Program-made: the position numbers and the translations under genes | In this document: positions 6,342 through 7,213 of the stretch, one piece after another | Position numbering within the stretch: position 1 is the stretch's first letter | Layout: every line of letters begins with the position of its first letter | Source: Cytophagaceae bacterium | GTDB lineage: Bacteria; Bacteroidota; Bacteroidia; Cytophagales; Spirosomataceae | DNA: 7,213 nucleotides | Direction of reading: 5' to 3' | Assembly (NCBI GenBank): GCA_027485075.1 | Contig: JAIXRT010000057.1 | Span: 1 to 7,213 of the forward strand | Notes under the pieces: model-generated | The model's database searches: none | What the model was told of the DNA's origin: nothing | The model's input: the letters and a program-made list of their open reading frames with translations, nothing else

Positions 6342-7213
6342 TTAGTCGATGTTAACAAAACGGTGAGAAATACGCTCCCATAAACTGCGCTCGTGGTTGT
6401 GATCCTCTTCGCACATGTTTTCTGCTTTGTACGAAGGAGTCGCTGGGCGAGTTGGCGCACCGCCTTTTTTCGCACCTAACATTTTCATCACCAAACGCTG
6501 CTTTTCCGCTTTCAAAGCCTCTTGCAATTTGGCATCTTCTGCGCGATCAAAAACGATGGTTCCGTCTACGATCGTTTGCTCGGATTTAGCATAAATACTT
6601 AATGGATTTGCTGACCAAACAACTACGTCCGCGTCTTTACCTTCTTTGATACTGCCCACGCGGTCTGCTACGTGTAACATTTTAGCTGGGTTCAGGGTCA
6701 CCATTTTCAAGGCATCTTCCTCTGACATCCCAGCGTATTTCACGCTTTTCGCAGCTTCTTGGTTTAGGCGACGCGCCATTTCAGCATCATCTGAATTGAT
6801 TGCAACGTTCACGCCATTCTTTTGCATCAAATAAGCATTTTGCGGAATCGCATCCAATACCTCCATTTTGTAGTTCCACCAGTCGGCGAACGTAGAAGCA
6901 TTTGCCCCGTGCGCCTTCATTTTGTCGGCTACTTTATAGCCTTCCAAAATATGTGTCAACGTATTTACGGTAAAGCCAAATTTGTCAGCCACCTTCAAAA
7001 TCTGGTTGATTTCGCTTTGCACATACGAGTGGCATGTGATAAAACGCTTCTTGTTAAGAATTTCCAAAAGTGTCTCTAATTCTAAATCGATGCGCTTACC
7101 CGGTCCTAATTTTTCATAGTCACGTGCACGCGTGAATGCATCCATTAAAACTTGCTCCACGCCCATACGGGTATCTGGGAAGCGGTTATTGGCAGTATTG
7201 TACGAACGTTTTA
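6342..7213 (-). CDS. Amidohydrolase-family protein, C-terminal part (N-terminus beyond the window)
   Basis: The reading frame is open to the right edge. In-frame residues ...NTANNRFPDTR precede the Met at 7166, so that Met is internal and about 289 C-terminal residues are visible. They form the second half of an amidohydrolase barrel. Counting from the internal Met, likely metal ligands are His46 (ITCHSYV), His72 (LTHILEGYKVADKM) and Asp126 (INSDD). The signature VTLNPAKMLHVADRVGS at 156-172 and GKDADVVVWSANPL follow. This protein is a paralogue of the downstream gene, sharing TLNPAK...ADR.GS..GKDA. The tail after the barrel is charged and ends with MCEEDHNHERSLWERISHR, which the paralogue lacks. 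From family memory, Bacteroidota homologues of this type are often near 1000 residues and exported, but the first half, including any HxH, cannot be seen here. Substrate unknown; peptides or modified amino acids are possible. Confidence 0.88.
   Translation of the reverse strand, partial: KRSYNTANNRFPDTRMGVEQVLMDAFTRARDYEKLGPGKRIDLELETLLEILNKKRFITCHSYVQSEINQILKVADKFGFTVNTLTHILEGYKVADKMKAHGANASTFADWWNYKMEVLDAIPQNAYLMQKNGVNVAINSDDAEMARRLNQEAAKSVKYAGMSEEDALKMVTLNPAKMLHVADRVGSIKEGKDADVVVWSANPLSIYAKSEQTIVDGTIVFDRAEDAKLQEALKAEKQRLVMKMLGAKKGGAPTRPATPSYKAENMCEEDHNHERSLWERISHRFVNID

Noticed and set aside
6281..6475. Small 64-residue minus-strand frame across the amidohydrolase gene junction
   Set aside because: It is out of frame with both neighbours and spans the 3' tail and the 11-base junction; the composition looks like a shadow frame, with no separate start signal.

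Overview
This is an ordinary chromosomal housekeeping segment, most likely from a member of the Bacteroidota (Cytophagales-like; this placement is an inference from gene content and signals, not from a marker gene). Three things point there: promoter-like sequences of the TTTG / TAnnTTTG type used by the Bacteroidota primary sigma factor, the lack of clear Shine-Dalgarno sequences before starts, and a tandem pair of exported imidazolonepropionase-like amidohydrolases of a kind I associate with that phylum. There are seven protein genes, two of them cut by the window edges. Coding density is very high and no intergenic gap exceeds about 110 bases. I see no rRNA, tRNA, CRISPR array, insertion sequence or phage gene.

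Layout from left to right. Bases 1-933 (minus) hold a zinc alcohol dehydrogenase of the YahK/cinnamyl-alcohol-dehydrogenase type, missing its C-terminus. Its start overlaps the end of a cytosolic FrnE/DsbA-like thiol oxidoreductase (920-1564, minus), so the two form a small redox operon. A strong intrinsic terminator (1580-1610) separates this operon from pdhA, the pyruvate dehydrogenase E1 alpha subunit (1631-2641, minus). pdhA appears to be transcribed alone from a good Bacteroidota-type promoter (2668-2699). A 110-base divergent region follows, then recF (2752-3849, plus), the only plus-strand gene. The recF 3' end overlaps by 26 bases the 3' end of a convergent GT-B glycosyltransferase gene (3824-4993, minus). 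A second intrinsic terminator (5003-5033) closes the operon of two amidohydrolase-family genes (5044-6330 and 6342 to beyond 7213, minus), which are 11 bases apart.

How the genes relate. pdhA feeds pyruvate into acetyl-CoA, recF loads RecA at gapped DNA, the dehydrogenase/thiol-oxidoreductase pair probably handles aldehydes and disulfides in the cytosol, and the amidohydrolase pair is probably exported. They look like independent transcription units packed together, not one pathway. I found no convincing new multi-gene system. The most noteworthy points are: the amidohydrolase pair, in which the complete protein has lost most of its canonical metal ligands; a glycosyltransferase without the usual EX7E pair; and two places where a gene begins within a few bases of the preceding terminator, with a candidate -7 element at or inside that terminator.
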